From the IMG/VR virus record IMGVR_UViG_3300049740_002282, positions 1 to 23,517 of that record: a DNA stretch of 23,517 nt; one strand, 5' to 3'. The notes beneath the pieces were generated by a model that did not search any database, was not told the origin of the DNA, and saw only the letters and a list, made by a program, of their open reading frames with translations. The stretch's first letter is position 1. Each line of letters starts with the position of its first letter. A program made the position numbers and the translations under genes. This DNA is from a virus. Below, one piece after another: positions 1 through 8,823 of the stretch.

Positions 1-740
1 CTAAACCTTACAATCGCGCAAAGTAATTTAGATGAAATGTCTAAGCCGAAAGATACAAGTACATTGCGAAAACCATTCTCGATTAAATTTAAGCAGTCAC
101 CTATGCTTTCAACAATAATAACATAATCTTCTTTGATGTCATCTAAAAATATTCCTTTATCTTGCTTTACATAGGCTGGATAAACCCAATTATTTTTTTT
201 ACCTATATGCTTCCATTTAGGCCTGCCTTCTTTGCCTGACATGTCTCTACCTGAAAAACCATGTATTTGCCCATACTCATTGTAAATGGGAAAAACAAAA
301 CGCTGATACATTTGATTTTTTGTTGCATAGCCACCTTTCAATTGCTTCAAGATTGAATCTGATATGCCTCGATTGTTATAAAACTTATAGTGGGGCAGTA
401 ATTTTTTTAAAGATTCTTCAGGATATATATCCTCCATGTATAACTTTTCGTTTTTTTCTCTAGCATTTTCAGTTAGGAAAAAAGATTCATCTTTACTAAG
501 GTACTTCTCTAAATCTTTAGGATCATTGCTGTTTAATGTTAGAACAAGTAACTGCTTGAACGGCATAAAGGGAGTATTGGCTACATAATCTTTCCATGCT
601 CCTGTATCTTTATAAATCTGTACAGCTGTCTTGTTGTCTCCATTGCGATACAATGCGGCGCATTGCCAATATGAACCCTTGTCTGAAAGCTGGTAACCTA
701 ATTCTTCAAGAATTGATTTAATCTTCGGAGAACTTATCAT
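1..740 (-). CDS. DNA primase (DnaG/TOPRIM type), C-terminus beyond the left edge
   Basis: Partial gene read leftward off the window edge; 246 codons are visible from an ATG at 740. The N-terminus (about residues 20-52) resembles a degenerate primase zinc-finger region (WQCAALYRNGDNKTA, then DTGAW), although only one cysteine of a normal zinc site is present. Residues 148-178 carry the RFVFPIYNEYGQIHGFSGRD stretch typical of the DnaG catalytic core. A TOPRIM motif follows, VIIVESIGD at 207-215, with E211 and D215 as the expected metal-binding acids. It should make RNA primers for lagging-strand synthesis. The start overlaps the helicase stop as ATGA, so the two are translationally coupled, as suits a helicase-primase pair. 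The remaining TOPRIM acids and the helicase-contact tail lie outside the window. Confidence 0.85.
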   Translation of the reverse strand, partial: MISSPKIKSILEELGYQLSDKGSYWQCAALYRNGDNKTAVQIYKDTGAWKDYVANTPFMPFKQLLVLTLNSNDPKDLEKYLSKDESFFLTENAREKNEKLYMEDIYPEESLKKLLPHYKFYNNRGISDSILKQLKGGYATKNQMYQRFVFPIYNEYGQIHGFSGRDMSGKEGRPKWKHIGKKNNWVYPAYVKQDKGIFLDDIKEDYVIIVESIGDCLNLIENGFRNVLVSFGLDISSKLLCAIVRF

Positions 741-2245
741 ATATTTGGTAAATTATCGGTCTGATTAGACAAAGTAACTCCAGCAATCGCAGAAGTATCG
801 TCAACGAGGTCTTGTATGTCTCCCACTTCTGTTATATTGAAGTTTTTAAAATCAAGTAAAATAGCATTTCTTTGAAGAGTTCCATCTTCCATTCTGACGG
901 GTTGCAATGCTCTAACTGCATTCTCGCCTAGATGTCTATTTTTTAAACAAACTAATTTATGAGTTCCAAAATGAGGACTTTCGAGAAGTTCATCATGAGT
1001 TCTATTGCGTAATAAAAATAAGTGAGAGCTTACTTGCTGAATTCTATCTGAAAGAGAAACCGTGCTCTCATCTTCAACTATATTGTCTGAGGATCTGTTA
1101 TTTGTAATACCAATTCTGTTGCCTTGGACACTAGTCATCATTGCGATCATTGGTTTTTTATCGTACACAACGCTAGTCTGGACAAGATGTTTAAATTTTT
1201 CTACCATTTCTCCGACTATTTGCCACTCACTTTTATTGTTAAACTTTTCAGAAGCAGTTTTGATATAGTCATAATTTAGTATCATATGATTACCTCTTCC
1301 CACTTTAGCGTAGTAGAATCGAATCACTAGGTTAATAATTTGATCTATACCCATTCCGCCAACATTGAAATAATGAAGCTTATGTTTTTTGATTTTTTGC
1401 CAAACAGAACGAACTTTGTTTACTACATCAGGCCCAGCCTGCCTCCATTTACCTGTCTCAATTAAATATACAGGAACGTCAGACATAGATGAACATATAC
1501 GAGCCATCAGTTCTTCTTGACTCATTTCCCCATTATCAAGATGCAAGATTGGCATATAATCATTTAACTCAGAGGTTTTTAGGCAGTAGTCTATGCAGAA
1601 CTGAGTTTTACCAACGCCTGACCTAGCACAAATAACAGATAGGTTACCTGGCCTCAGTAAAGATCCATACATTTCGTGAAGTCTTGAGTGTGGACCGAGG
1701 AAACCATAATTATCCATTGGGTTGTTGCCTCTTTCTTCAATAAACTCTTCCATACGAGAGCAAAGATCGGCAGGTACATTTTCACCATTATCATATATAG
1801 ATAAAGAATCGTTGTACTCTTGGTCAGCCATTTCAACTAACTCTATGAAACTCGTCTCTGGTGGAGCGGATTTCATTTTTGATTTTATTTGATCTGCAGT
1901 TTTAGAAACCTGTCTTCTTACTGAGAAGTTTTTAAGTTCTTTAACTAAATCAATTAAATTATCAGGATTAGTTTTGCGTAAAGACAGTGACTGAATATAA
2001 TCTGAAATATTAATGTTGTCTTCAAATGAAAGGCCTAATGCATTCATCCTTTCTGAAAGTATAACATAATCGATCTTTTTGCCTGACTCAATAGAGTTTT
2101 TAAGTATCGAGAAGATTGTTCTGTTTACTTGAGAGCTACCATTGTAAAAATCATCCTCTGTAATGAGGTGAGATATTTCTATAAAAGAGTCAGGATGATT
2201 AATAAGTGTGGCAAGACATTGCCTTTCTAAGTCATAAGAATGCAT
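737..2245 (-). CDS. Replicative DNA helicase, DnaB-like
   Basis: 502 residues, a normal length for the DnaB/gp41 hexameric helicases. Residues 1-105 form the helical N-terminal domain typical of DnaB (LERQCLATLINHPDS start). Residues 175-460 are the RecA-fold motor. Walker A is ARSGVGKT at 207-214; the Walker B-like segment is HMILNYDYIKT, where the acid is preceded by N rather than a second D. The DnaB-like LRNRTHDE and LKNRHLGENA segments come later. It unwinds the phage fork and recruits the primase encoded immediately downstream (ATGA overlap). It begins a sub-operon: a sigma70-type promoter lies 14 bases before the ATG and there is no clear Shine-Dalgarno. Function is secure at family level; whether it is closer to T4 gp41 or to bacterial DnaB was not tested. 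Confidence 0.93.
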   Translation of the reverse strand: MHSYDLERQCLATLINHPDSFIEISHLITEDDFYNGSSQVNRTIFSILKNSIESGKKIDYVILSERMNALGLSFEDNINISDYIQSLSLRKTNPDNLIDLVKELKNFSVRRQVSKTADQIKSKMKSAPPETSFIELVEMADQEYNDSLSIYDNGENVPADLCSRMEEFIEERGNNPMDNYGFLGPHSRLHEMYGSLLRPGNLSVICARSGVGKTQFCIDYCLKTSELNDYMPILHLDNGEMSQEELMARICSSMSDVPVYLIETGKWRQAGPDVVNKVRSVWQKIKKHKLHYFNVGGMGIDQIINLVIRFYYAKVGRGNHMILNYDYIKTASEKFNNKSEWQIVGEMVEKFKHLVQTSVVYDKKPMIAMMTSVQGNRIGITNNRSSDNIVEDESTVSLSDRIQQVSSHLFLLRNRTHDELLESPHFGTHKLVCLKNRHLGENAVRALQPVRMEDGTLQRNAILLDFKNFNITEVGDIQDLVDDTSAIAGVTLSNQTDNLPNI

Positions 2246-2259
2246 AATTTTATGCTAAG

Positions 2260-2288
2260 AGTATATTATAAGAGATAAAAAAAGTCAA
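2260..2288 (-). promoter_or_regulatory. Sigma70-type promoter for helicase-primase
   Basis: On the minus strand, TTGACT (2288-2283), a 17-base spacer, then TATACT (2265-2260). The predicted start is about 7 bases before the helicase ATG. The element fills the 45-base gap after the preceding small gene and shares its architecture with the promoters at 11507, 12590, 19287 and 20187. A TATAAT also occurs at 2270-2265, but its spacing to the -35 is only 12. Confidence 0.6.
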
Positions 2289-2290
2289 GA

Positions 2291-2554
2291 CTAATCTTGA
2301 TCGCCATTCATATCGAGAGGCGAATCTGCCCCTTCGAGATTAATTAGGTATTGCTCAAGAGATTTACGGATGCCCATTTCAATGATTTGCGTTGCCGCTT
2401 TACATAAAATTAATGGAGTGCCGTTTTGATCTGTATAAGCTAATAAGAAACCTTTGGAGCTATCGTGAGAATTTCCCGTGAATTCGTATAATTTTTCAAG
2501 AAGCTCTTCGGGCATTTGAAAAGTTGGTAAGTTATCTGGGTTGATGTTACTCAC
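2291..2554 (-). CDS. Small protein of unknown function
   Basis: An 87-residue acidic protein, not recognised. No signal peptide, membrane segment or Cys cluster is visible. The middle has a short beta-like stretch (GFLLAYTDQNGTPLIL) followed by a helix. The frame could also open at a GTG at 2569, five codons upstream. I prefer the GTG at 2554 because the upstream GTG is itself part of a GTG-TATAAT promoter-like element found before other starts in this window, and because MSNINPDN is a more natural N-terminus. It lies between the nuclease gene and the helicase promoter. Confidence 0.55.
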   Translation of the reverse strand: MSNINPDNLPTFQMPEELLEKLYEFTGNSHDSSKGFLLAYTDQNGTPLILCKAATQIIEMGIRKSLEQYLINLEGADSPLDMNGDQD

Positions 2555-2569
2555 TAATATATTATACAC
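2555..2569 (-). promoter_or_regulatory. Late-type promoter-like element (GTG-TATAAT)
   Basis: The minus strand reads GTG TATAAT ATATTA immediately before the GTG start at 2554. The -10-like hexamer is 2566-2561 and there is no matching -35. The same layout occurs before 16351, 19237, 14933, 14517, 12670 and the tRNA at 15545. Transcription would begin at or next to the start codon. Weak evidence alone; it gains weight from the recurrence. Confidence 0.4.
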
Positions 2570-2572
2570 TAG

Positions 2573-2992
2573 TTAAAGGGTAATGTCAAATTTTTTACGA
2601 AAGAACTCTTTAGAAAGCTTGTCTTTTTCTTTCTCATATATCTCAATTAATTTAATATTATTTAATTCACAAAAGTCATGCTTTTGATGATCTCGCTTTA
2701 GTTGCATAAGATAATTGTTTTTGTAGTTGCCGTGGAAGAAAGGAACATATTTCGTATGCTGACCTCCTTGAACTTCTATTGCTATTTTTTCATTAGCATT
2801 ATAAAAGTCGAAAGTCATTCGAGTACCCGCGACTGGAAACTCTTCAAATACGACATGCCTATTCCAGTAGCCTTTAAGAAAATCTTTGACGCTTTTTTGA
2901 AATTTACTTTTACTGCCTGACTCCCAATCTATATTGTATTTTTGTATACCTATAATCTTGCGAGTAGAGCCAGTTAAAGTTTTAAACTTCAA
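2573..2992 (-). CDS. PD-(D/E)XK-like small endonuclease
   Basis: 139 residues. The core reads FEEFPVAGTRMTFDFY (49-64) then KIAIEVQGGQHT (69-80), which fits a PD-(D/E)XK-type nuclease: D62 is the first metal acid and E73-x-Q75 the second motif, with a QGGQH signature. A basic RDHQKHDFC stretch (100-108) and a final LIEIYE strand follow. This layout recalls Vsr-like and phage homing-type single-domain endonucleases. The start is TTG at 2992, overlapping the upstream stop as TTGA; the first ATG in frame would remove half the domain. It is the only nuclease seen in the operon. It could be a free-standing mobile endonuclease or a recombination/repair enzyme; the sequence does not decide. Confidence 0.65.
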   Translation of the reverse strand: MKFKTLTGSTRKIIGIQKYNIDWESGSKSKFQKSVKDFLKGYWNRHVVFEEFPVAGTRMTFDFYNANEKIAIEVQGGQHTKYVPFFHGNYKNNYLMQLKRDHQKHDFCELNNIKLIEIYEKEKDKLSKEFFRKKFDITL

Positions 2993-4665
2993 CTCTCAAC
3001 CCTTTCAGAGGGCTCATAATGAATAAATCTATCATGAGTGATTGGGGAGGCTAGTAAAACGGCGCTTTTTAATCGTTTTTCTTTTGTTAGCTGGAACATG
3101 TGAGACATCCATGTTTGTTCATAGGGTTTAGCCCAAGTTGTTTCTAAGAACATTTTTTTGTTACCTTTTTTGCTGACAATTTGGGGCCAATTTGCATAAT
3201 ATATGTCACCAGTTAAAAAGGTAAGGTCTTCTTGCTGTTTCATGTTTTCGAAATCCACTAAAGGCGCGTTAGGGTCAAGTCCATGCTCGGGCAGTTTATT
3301 GTATTCTGGCCAATATCTCTCCCTTATATTTTGAGGAACATTGTACCAAGACCATTGAGTTTTGTTATCTCCAAAAAATTCTGTAAATGAAATTTTTAAA
3401 AAATCTAATTGTTCGGAGTTCATTATTCTTATAGATTTATTTAATATATTATCTACATATTTTCTGAATCCATTTTTGCAATATCCTGATTCACTTGGCG
3501 GATTTAGAAACATATCATCCTCAAAGAACATCATGTACTCGCAGTCGATGGAATCAAAATGTTCTGCGATAAATTGCCTACCCCCACATATACCTATATT
3601 ATCTTTTTTTATAACTTCAAACCCAGATTGATTTGCTATCTGCTTATTGCTCTCAAATACATTTTGATCTGTAGAATTATCAAGAACGTATTTCTTTTCA
3701 AAGCCTTCCGTGAAGTTTGGAACTTGATGGAATGATTCTATAATTTTTGAAAGTTGTTGTGGCGAATTAAATGTTAAGACATATAAAGCACAGCTTGAAT
3801 TAGTTTTTTTAATTTTTAACGAATCTTTATTTTCGCTATTATAATTCTTTAAGTATTCAAAAAATGGACCTATCAAGCCTGAGTTAGATTTTTCTAACTC
3901 AAAGCGTTGGTAAACTTCTGGCTGAATGTGAGACATAACTGTAAACAAGCTTTCTTCTGTACCCATTAAGCCTTCATGGAGAGAGTGACTTAGGAGTCTA
4001 TAGTAGTATTCGTTAGCATGCCCGATCCAATTTTTATGGCCACCGAATAACCCTCCCCTGCATACATACTTAGGGTCTACCTTGCAGTATCTTTCCATCT
4101 CTTTTCTTGGAAAACCGTGGATTTCTCCGCCGTCTTCATATGAGAATGATATAAATAAAAATTTATCCAGAATATTATGAATTTTATCAATAACTTTATC
4201 ATGAGTAAAATAACCCTCATGAACTGTGTTTGTAATTGCTCCATCAATCCAAATGAAGTAATCCGTGTCAAATGGATTGAATATTCTTGCATCATTAAGC
4301 ATGAACATTTTAGACATAACCATTGGGTTATATAAGTCTAGTGTTGCTTGTGTGCTTTCCCTTAACCAAGAGGCTTGACTTAGCCAGCTTTCTTCTTTTC
4401 GTATTGTTTGAACCTGATCATAAAAGGGGAACATTTGCCCTTTCATTGATTCAACTTCTTTAATTACTACATGAGTGTTTTTTCTACTCCTATGCTCCCA
4501 TACTAGACTTTCATTCTGAGACTCTATAAAGATTACCATCGGGCAATCTGTCGCCAATAGTTTTTTAAAATTTTCTAAATAATGGCTGAATGGCCTTTTG
4601 AATCCATTGCCAGCATTTTCTCTGGAAAGGTTCCAGATCCCTGTAACTATTGTAGTTTTACTCAT
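2989..4665 (-). CDS. Two-domain sugar transferase: HtrL/YibB-like plus family-2 glycosyltransferase
   Basis: 558 residues with two glycosyltransferase-like halves. Residues 1 to about 275 resemble the HtrL/YibB (WlaTC) family: TIVTGIWNLSRENAG near the N-terminus, FIWIDGA at 137-143 as the probable nucleotide-sugar/metal site, and CRGGLFGG at 202-209. Residues 290-558 form a GT-A family-2-like domain: LYVLTFNSPQQL, YVLDNSTD at 326-333, NIGICGGR at 356-363, and FEDDMF (381-386) as the DXD-like site. It probably adds two sugars or acts twice on one glycan, in the cytoplasm; there are no membrane segments. It sits in an overlapping operon (ATGA with its upstream neighbour, TTGA with its downstream one). 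Donor and acceptor sugars cannot be read from the sequence. Confidence 0.8.
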   Translation of the reverse strand: MSKTTIVTGIWNLSRENAGNGFKRPFSHYLENFKKLLATDCPMVIFIESQNESLVWEHRSRKNTHVVIKEVESMKGQMFPFYDQVQTIRKEESWLSQASWLRESTQATLDLYNPMVMSKMFMLNDARIFNPFDTDYFIWIDGAITNTVHEGYFTHDKVIDKIHNILDKFLFISFSYEDGGEIHGFPRKEMERYCKVDPKYVCRGGLFGGHKNWIGHANEYYYRLLSHSLHEGLMGTEESLFTVMSHIQPEVYQRFELEKSNSGLIGPFFEYLKNYNSENKDSLKIKKTNSSCALYVLTFNSPQQLSKIIESFHQVPNFTEGFEKKYVLDNSTDQNVFESNKQIANQSGFEVIKKDNIGICGGRQFIAEHFDSIDCEYMMFFEDDMFLNPPSESGYCKNGFRKYVDNILNKSIRIMNSEQLDFLKISFTEFFGDNKTQWSWYNVPQNIRERYWPEYNKLPEHGLDPNAPLVDFENMKQQEDLTFLTGDIYYANWPQIVSKKGNKKMFLETTWAKPYEQTWMSHMFQLTKEKRLKSAVLLASPITHDRFIHYEPSERVES

Positions 4666-5288
4666 TCAGGTTTTATCCAGCATGCCCAAACCACAGGATC
4701 AAAAACATCTTTAAAGAATGTTTGCAAGTTATTTCTTTCGCAAGCAGCCTTGATGTGTTCGTCACCTATTTCACGCCAGTTCCATATTTTATCCTTGAAA
4801 TCTGATTCGAATTTCTCTTTGGTGTCAACATAATCGTGAGCCATAATAATATCATTAGGCTTAAGAAAGTCTGAGAGTAAATTAAATTCATTAATTTTAC
4901 TTCCGCCATCGCATAGAACTATGGTTCTGCCTGATTGTTGAATAAAATCTTTAGCAACTTCAGGCTTGCTGAGATTTCGGTAGCTCTTGTCAAAGATGTT
5001 ATCTATTACTACATCAATATTGCATTCACGCATTTTCTGAAACCACTTATGCTCTTTAACTTCGAAGGTTTTAATTTTAGTAGGCTGTAAGTTAATTGAG
5101 TCTAGATGTTCTCTTATGCACATCGTAGTTCCGCCTCCAGCTGTTCCTATCTCAAAAATTTGAGAAGGCTTAACCTCGTCCAGAAGAGCTCGGAATGCAT
5201 CGAAGACCTCTGGTCTTTGTTGCGACGTTAGATTGAAATTTTTTACCGTCTGGGAGACGTATGTCGTGTGTCCTTTTAAGTATGCCAT
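4662..5288 (-). CDS. Class I SAM-dependent methyltransferase-like protein
   Basis: 208 residues with a Rossmann methyltransferase fold. Motif I is IFEIGTAGGGTT (44-55). A central VLCDGG strand-turn follows, then NDIIMAHDY, where an acid and histidine stand at the expected active-site/metal end. The pattern is like the CmcI/cephalosporin-hydroxylase or Methyltransf_24 group, which includes sugar O-methyltransferases. Flanking genes are glycosyltransferases and it shares overlaps with both neighbours, so methylation of a sugar on the glycan being built is the most likely role. A hydroxylase-type assignment by name only, or methylation of another substrate, cannot be excluded. Confidence 0.72.
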   Translation of the reverse strand: MAYLKGHTTYVSQTVKNFNLTSQQRPEVFDAFRALLDEVKPSQIFEIGTAGGGTTMCIREHLDSINLQPTKIKTFEVKEHKWFQKMRECNIDVVIDNIFDKSYRNLSKPEVAKDFIQQSGRTIVLCDGGSKINEFNLLSDFLKPNDIIMAHDYVDTKEKFESDFKDKIWNWREIGDEHIKAACERNNLQTFFKDVFDPVVWACWIKPE

Positions 5289-6277
5289 GATTTAAGTTTA
5301 AGTTTATTGTAAATAATGTCGGCACTTTTGGGCCAACGGAAATTCTTATCATACCAGTCCCTTTGGTTTTGGCTGATAAATTTTAAAAATTCTTTTTGAT
5401 CTTTATACCTTTCGTAGGTTTCGATGTATAGATCTGCAATACCTCTGTCACCCTCTTTTTCATATCGAGCATAAGCATCTTCTCTCGGCACAACTATGTA
5501 GTGGTAGTTAGGGATAAACGCTTCGTGAACTTCACTCTTATACTCAAGCCTTATGTATGGAACTCCGATAGCCATCATCTCCATGTCTCTATAACATAGC
5601 TCACCAGGGTCTTTGAAGGCAGATCTAAAAAAATTAAGATCAAGGTAGTGGGAAAGGGCGATGCCTTGAAGCGAAAGCTCTTTAAGGTAGCCGTCAATGC
5701 GAACGCTATTGGCGTTTAGAAATTTATCATTATGAAGATGGCCTATTGTCTTTCTGTATCCTTTTTCTGGGTCTTTCCAGCCAGAACCTTTAAAGTATAA
5801 TTTTGGATTAAGCTCACTAGCTTCATCTCTAATTTTTCTGTAATGATCTACGTCAAAATCCTGAAAGAAACCAAAAATAAAAGGGTGAACCTTGTGGAAG
5901 TTATCTGCATATTTACTCTTGGTTAAATGATCAAAGAGATACCTTCTGCTGAAGTGGGCTAGAAAAATGCCAATACAGTTTTTATGTTTTAAAAAATGAA
6001 CTACTCGAGACGAAAAGTTTTTTGCAAAGCTAACCATGAAAAACTCTCCGTTGTATAAATTTTCAACCAAGCAATCGGTGTCATTCATGTGGCAGAATAA
6101 GCCTTCCGTATTGCATTTCATTTCTATTGGACCATCAAAAGTTTTGCCATCCTTATTGTAATTGGCCACCTCAACCTCGAACCCTTTGTCGGATAAATAT
6201 TCAGAAAATAGCTTCATCCAAGGTAGATGATACCTTCCCCACTTTTCGTTTTCGAATCTATGTATTAATAATTTCAT
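5276..6277 (-). CDS. Probable glycosyltransferase (GT-B-like), family unassigned
   Basis: 333 residues from the ATG at 6277, which follows the preceding TAG by one base (TAGAATG). A GTG at 6292 could add five residues. The C-terminal part has PGELCYRDMEMMAIGVPYIR, similar in arrangement to the donor-binding segment of GT-B enzymes (R..E.MA.G.P). The N-terminus KLLIHRFENEKWGRYHLPWM fits a first Rossmann strand and helix. The protein is soluble and rich in aromatic residues. It overlaps the methyltransferase start by 13 bases. The glycosyltransferase call rests on this weak motif and on the neighbours; no catalytic residue is certain. Confidence 0.55.
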   Translation of the reverse strand: MKLLIHRFENEKWGRYHLPWMKLFSEYLSDKGFEVEVANYNKDGKTFDGPIEMKCNTEGLFCHMNDTDCLVENLYNGEFFMVSFAKNFSSRVVHFLKHKNCIGIFLAHFSRRYLFDHLTKSKYADNFHKVHPFIFGFFQDFDVDHYRKIRDEASELNPKLYFKGSGWKDPEKGYRKTIGHLHNDKFLNANSVRIDGYLKELSLQGIALSHYLDLNFFRSAFKDPGELCYRDMEMMAIGVPYIRLEYKSEVHEAFIPNYHYIVVPREDAYARYEKEGDRGIADLYIETYERYKDQKEFLKFISQNQRDWYDKNFRWPKSADIIYNKLKLKSWHT

Positions 6278-6278
6278 T

Positions 6279-7058
6279 CTACCAACAAACACGACTGACG
6301 ATTTGAACGTGTTTACCTTGATTATATAAGGTCATTCCGTTGAGCATGCCGCACCAATGACGCCTTCGTCCATATGTAATAATTTTCATATCAGACTTAC
6401 CTTGGCAGAATCCTACAGGTATTCCTATGAATGATGTATTCATGCCATCGGGGCATGCTTGATCTATCTTTCCCCAAATAGATAGAAAGTTTTTAAACTT
6501 ATCATTATTTTTATATATCATGAGGGTTTCTTGAGGGGCTTGGTAGTTGGGAATAGATTTGTACCCAACACTTTTTATGACGGACTCCCATGGATGCTCT
6601 GTGTTGTGTTTAGCATAGTGTCTAGCCATAGGGCCATTAATTCTATATATAATATGCTGAAGAGCGTCAAAGTTATTGGACGATTGGCTTGCATCTAGAA
6701 GGCTTAATGTTGTTTCGGTATTCCAGTTTTCATTTAAATAAGAATCTCCGTCCATATAAAAAGCATATTCAGGCTGATGCTTAGATGCAAATTTCATCGC
6801 ATAAAGCTTGGAGTTCATGTTAAAGTATTTCCTTCTGCCTCCAGTATTAATTTTTATTCCATGATCAGAGCAGGAAATTACTTCTAGTCTGCTTGGATCA
6901 CAATCCTTAAAGTGATCTGGCTCATTAGTAATTATGCTCGCATTAAAGTCGGAGTGATTTAGTATGGAGTTTGCCCACTTGAGTCCAGCATCTAGGTAAT
7001 TATTTTTTCTAGACTTATTGTTTATACTGACACTGCAGAAATGGATTTTAGATGTCAT
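6279..7058 (-). CDS. GT-A glycosyltransferase with DGD metal motif
   Basis: 259 residues. The fold cues are those of GT-A enzymes: an N-terminal strand (IHFCSVSINNKS), SIITNEP, a conserved KLYAMKFA helix, then EYAFYMDGDSYL with DGD at 103-105 as the DXD metal/nucleotide-sugar site. A late PQETLMIYKNN segment and C-terminal W/H residues are like GT8-type proteins. It overlaps the methyltransferase gene upstream by one base (TAATG). It probably transfers a sugar within the cassette; its donor is unknown. Confidence 0.7.
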   Translation of the reverse strand: MTSKIHFCSVSINNKSRKNNYLDAGLKWANSILNHSDFNASIITNEPDHFKDCDPSRLEVISCSDHGIKINTGGRRKYFNMNSKLYAMKFASKHQPEYAFYMDGDSYLNENWNTETTLSLLDASQSSNNFDALQHIIYRINGPMARHYAKHNTEHPWESVIKSVGYKSIPNYQAPQETLMIYKNNDKFKNFLSIWGKIDQACPDGMNTSFIGIPVGFCQGKSDMKIITYGRRRHWCGMLNGMTLYNQGKHVQIVSRVCW

Positions 7059-7564
7059 TAGGTGAGTATCACAAAATTTTTATTTGAGCCTTGAGGTGGA
7101 GTCACTATTGTTTTATTGTAAATTTTAGATAGATCGTTAGCCATTTTTACTACCTCACTTCTTTGTGTGTCATCAAGGAGTACTGGAATATCAAAATTAA
7201 ATTTTTCATGAAACAGCATGAAGTTTGCTCTATTGTTTCCTACGGGTCCGTCAACAAGTAAAAAATCGTAATTGGTTGGTAGTTTTTCAAACATTGAGTC
7301 GTTGTACCAACCAGAGCTGTGGGGAGCCATATTATCATAGCTTTTAAGTGGGGCAAAAATATACTGATCGTGAGCTAGGTTTAACCATCTTGCTTCCTGC
7401 TCAACGCTATAAACATTATAATATTTACATAACTCAATAGTGCCTGTTCCGCTTCCAAGCTCTAGGATTGTTGAGCCATGTTTTATATTATTGTATATCC
7501 ACTCAAATGCGCCTTCTCCTATAGCCCAGTTTCCTAAATTTTTTGATTCGTAATTCATGGTCAT
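7058..7564 (-). CDS. Small class I SAM-dependent methyltransferase
   Basis: 168 residues, short for the family. Motif I is ILELGSGTGTI (33-43); the following strand ends in VYSVEQE, where the glutamate should bind the SAM ribose; FLLVDGPVG (101-109) is motif IV-like, and PVLLDDTQ carries further acids. It differs from the 208-residue methyltransferase in this operon, so the cassette has two separate methyl-transfer activities. It is joined to neighbours by one-base TAATG overlaps on both sides. A glycan-modifying role is inferred from position. Confidence 0.75.
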   Translation of the reverse strand: MTMNYESKNLGNWAIGEGAFEWIYNNIKHGSTILELGSGTGTIELCKYYNVYSVEQEARWLNLAHDQYIFAPLKSYDNMAPHSSGWYNDSMFEKLPTNYDFLLVDGPVGNNRANFMLFHEKFNFDIPVLLDDTQRSEVVKMANDLSKIYNKTIVTPPQGSNKNFVILT

Positions 7565-8823
7565 TAGAGGGGGATTTTAATTTGATCGCACCAGTCTTTG
7601 GATTTTGAGTGAGGCCAAACAATGCAGTGGTCTGGCTTTTCTTTAGTGTGAAACTTTTTCCATATTTTACAATAGCCGTCTGGATCTGATTTAACCCGCT
7701 TGACTTGTTTCTCATTTAAGTCTTCTCTAAAAATTGTTAAGCCTTCTTTGTCGTGAAAGGCTACAACCCAAAAATCATAATCATCTAATGGAACTTGATC
7801 GAAATGTAAGTCAACGCAATGATGAAAAATCGGATGAAAAGAATCTAAATAAGAAGGATCGTCTTTTTTTATTGGGTTTGGTGGATAGTGAAGATTTGTA
7901 GTATATTCTTGAACAGAGCGTCCACGCATACTTACTCCACTATATTCTTCATAGTCCTCTATCGTTCTTTCGTTTCCTAAGTCATACTCTTCAAAATCGA
8001 TGTCTTTTTTTTCACCATCCATTTCGAAAAATTTTCTGTTTCTTAAGTGGGATTTTTCATTTTGAAGGCCCCAAGTTGGGTCATCATCCCAGCATTTTCT
8101 TGGCCTGTGAGATCTTGAATATTCATGATACACCACTGGTCGATGGGGGTGAAAAAGGTCATAGCCATGAGTATAAGCTCTGACTGTTAAATTAATTTCC
8201 TCGCCATGAAATAAGTAATAGGGGTCATAGACAACTTCTTTGCAGAATTTACCATCTGCAAAAATCATATGGCCACTAATGAATCGAGAGGGAACTGGCA
8301 GTGTTTTTTCTTCCCAGTTAGCAATTAATCCAGACTTAAAGAATAAAGCTCCTTCTGGAGTAAACCTATCAAAGTCCATTTGTGTTGCATGTTTAAACTT
8401 TTCTCCAGTTTGTTGCACGAAAGCTGGAAGATAGCTTGTTAATAAAGGTTTTTTATAACCTTCAGACCGCAAGTCTTTAAGCATTTTAATTAGAGTTAAA
8501 TCCCAGTTTTTTTCAAACCTATGATGAGAGTCTAATTGCAGTGTATATTCTTCACTTTTATATTTTTTATTTAATAAATGCCTAACCCAACATACCCCTT
8601 TGGTCTTTCGGTGGTCAATTTGCTCATAATCAAGTTTAGCATGTTGAGTTTTGAGCTGTTTAAAATCTTTTTCTAAATCATAGTAATTGTCATCTTCGCA
8701 AAATTGATCTATCACTGCAATCCTTAACTTATTTTTGCCACTTGAATTGTTTACGAGGTCTTGAACCGTATTGGAGACATCAGGATCTCTGTACGCTGCT
8801 ATTTGTACGTATATATTAGACAT
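7564..8823 (-). CDS. GlcNAc-transferase-like (PF11397-type) glycosyltransferase, copy B
   Basis: 419 residues. The start IYVQIAAYRDPD and LQLDSHHRF (95-103) are hallmarks of the GlcNAc family first known from Skp1 hydroxyproline GlcNAc-transferase and later found in viruses; D98 and H100 form the DXH metal site. Further shared blocks are SRFISGHMIF, LFHGEE, YTHGYDLFHPH and an EYSGV block. The last roughly 80 residues form an appended module ending in WPHSKSKDW. It is clearly paralogous to the next upstream gene along the whole length and overlaps it by eight bases. It probably transfers a HexNAc to a protein or glycan acceptor. Confidence 0.82.
   Translation of the reverse strand: MSNIYVQIAAYRDPDVSNTVQDLVNNSSGKNKLRIAVIDQFCEDDNYYDLEKDFKQLKTQHAKLDYEQIDHRKTKGVCWVRHLLNKKYKSEEYTLQLDSHHRFEKNWDLTLIKMLKDLRSEGYKKPLLTSYLPAFVQQTGEKFKHATQMDFDRFTPEGALFFKSGLIANWEEKTLPVPSRFISGHMIFADGKFCKEVVYDPYYLFHGEEINLTVRAYTHGYDLFHPHRPVVYHEYSRSHRPRKCWDDDPTWGLQNEKSHLRNRKFFEMDGEKKDIDFEEYDLGNERTIEDYEEYSGVSMRGRSVQEYTTNLHYPPNPIKKDDPSYLDSFHPIFHHCVDLHFDQVPLDDYDFWVVAFHDKEGLTIFREDLNEKQVKRVKSDPDGYCKIWKKFHTKEKPDHCIVWPHSKSKDWCDQIKIPL

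Noticed and set aside
2265-2288. TTGACT with TATAAT as helicase promoter
   Set aside because: Spacing is only 12 bases; the overlapping TATACT at 17 bases was preferred.
2573-2992. Intron- or intein-linked homing endonuclease
   Set aside because: All neighbouring genes are intact and in frame with no intron-like structure or intein motifs; the gene can only be called a free-standing nuclease.
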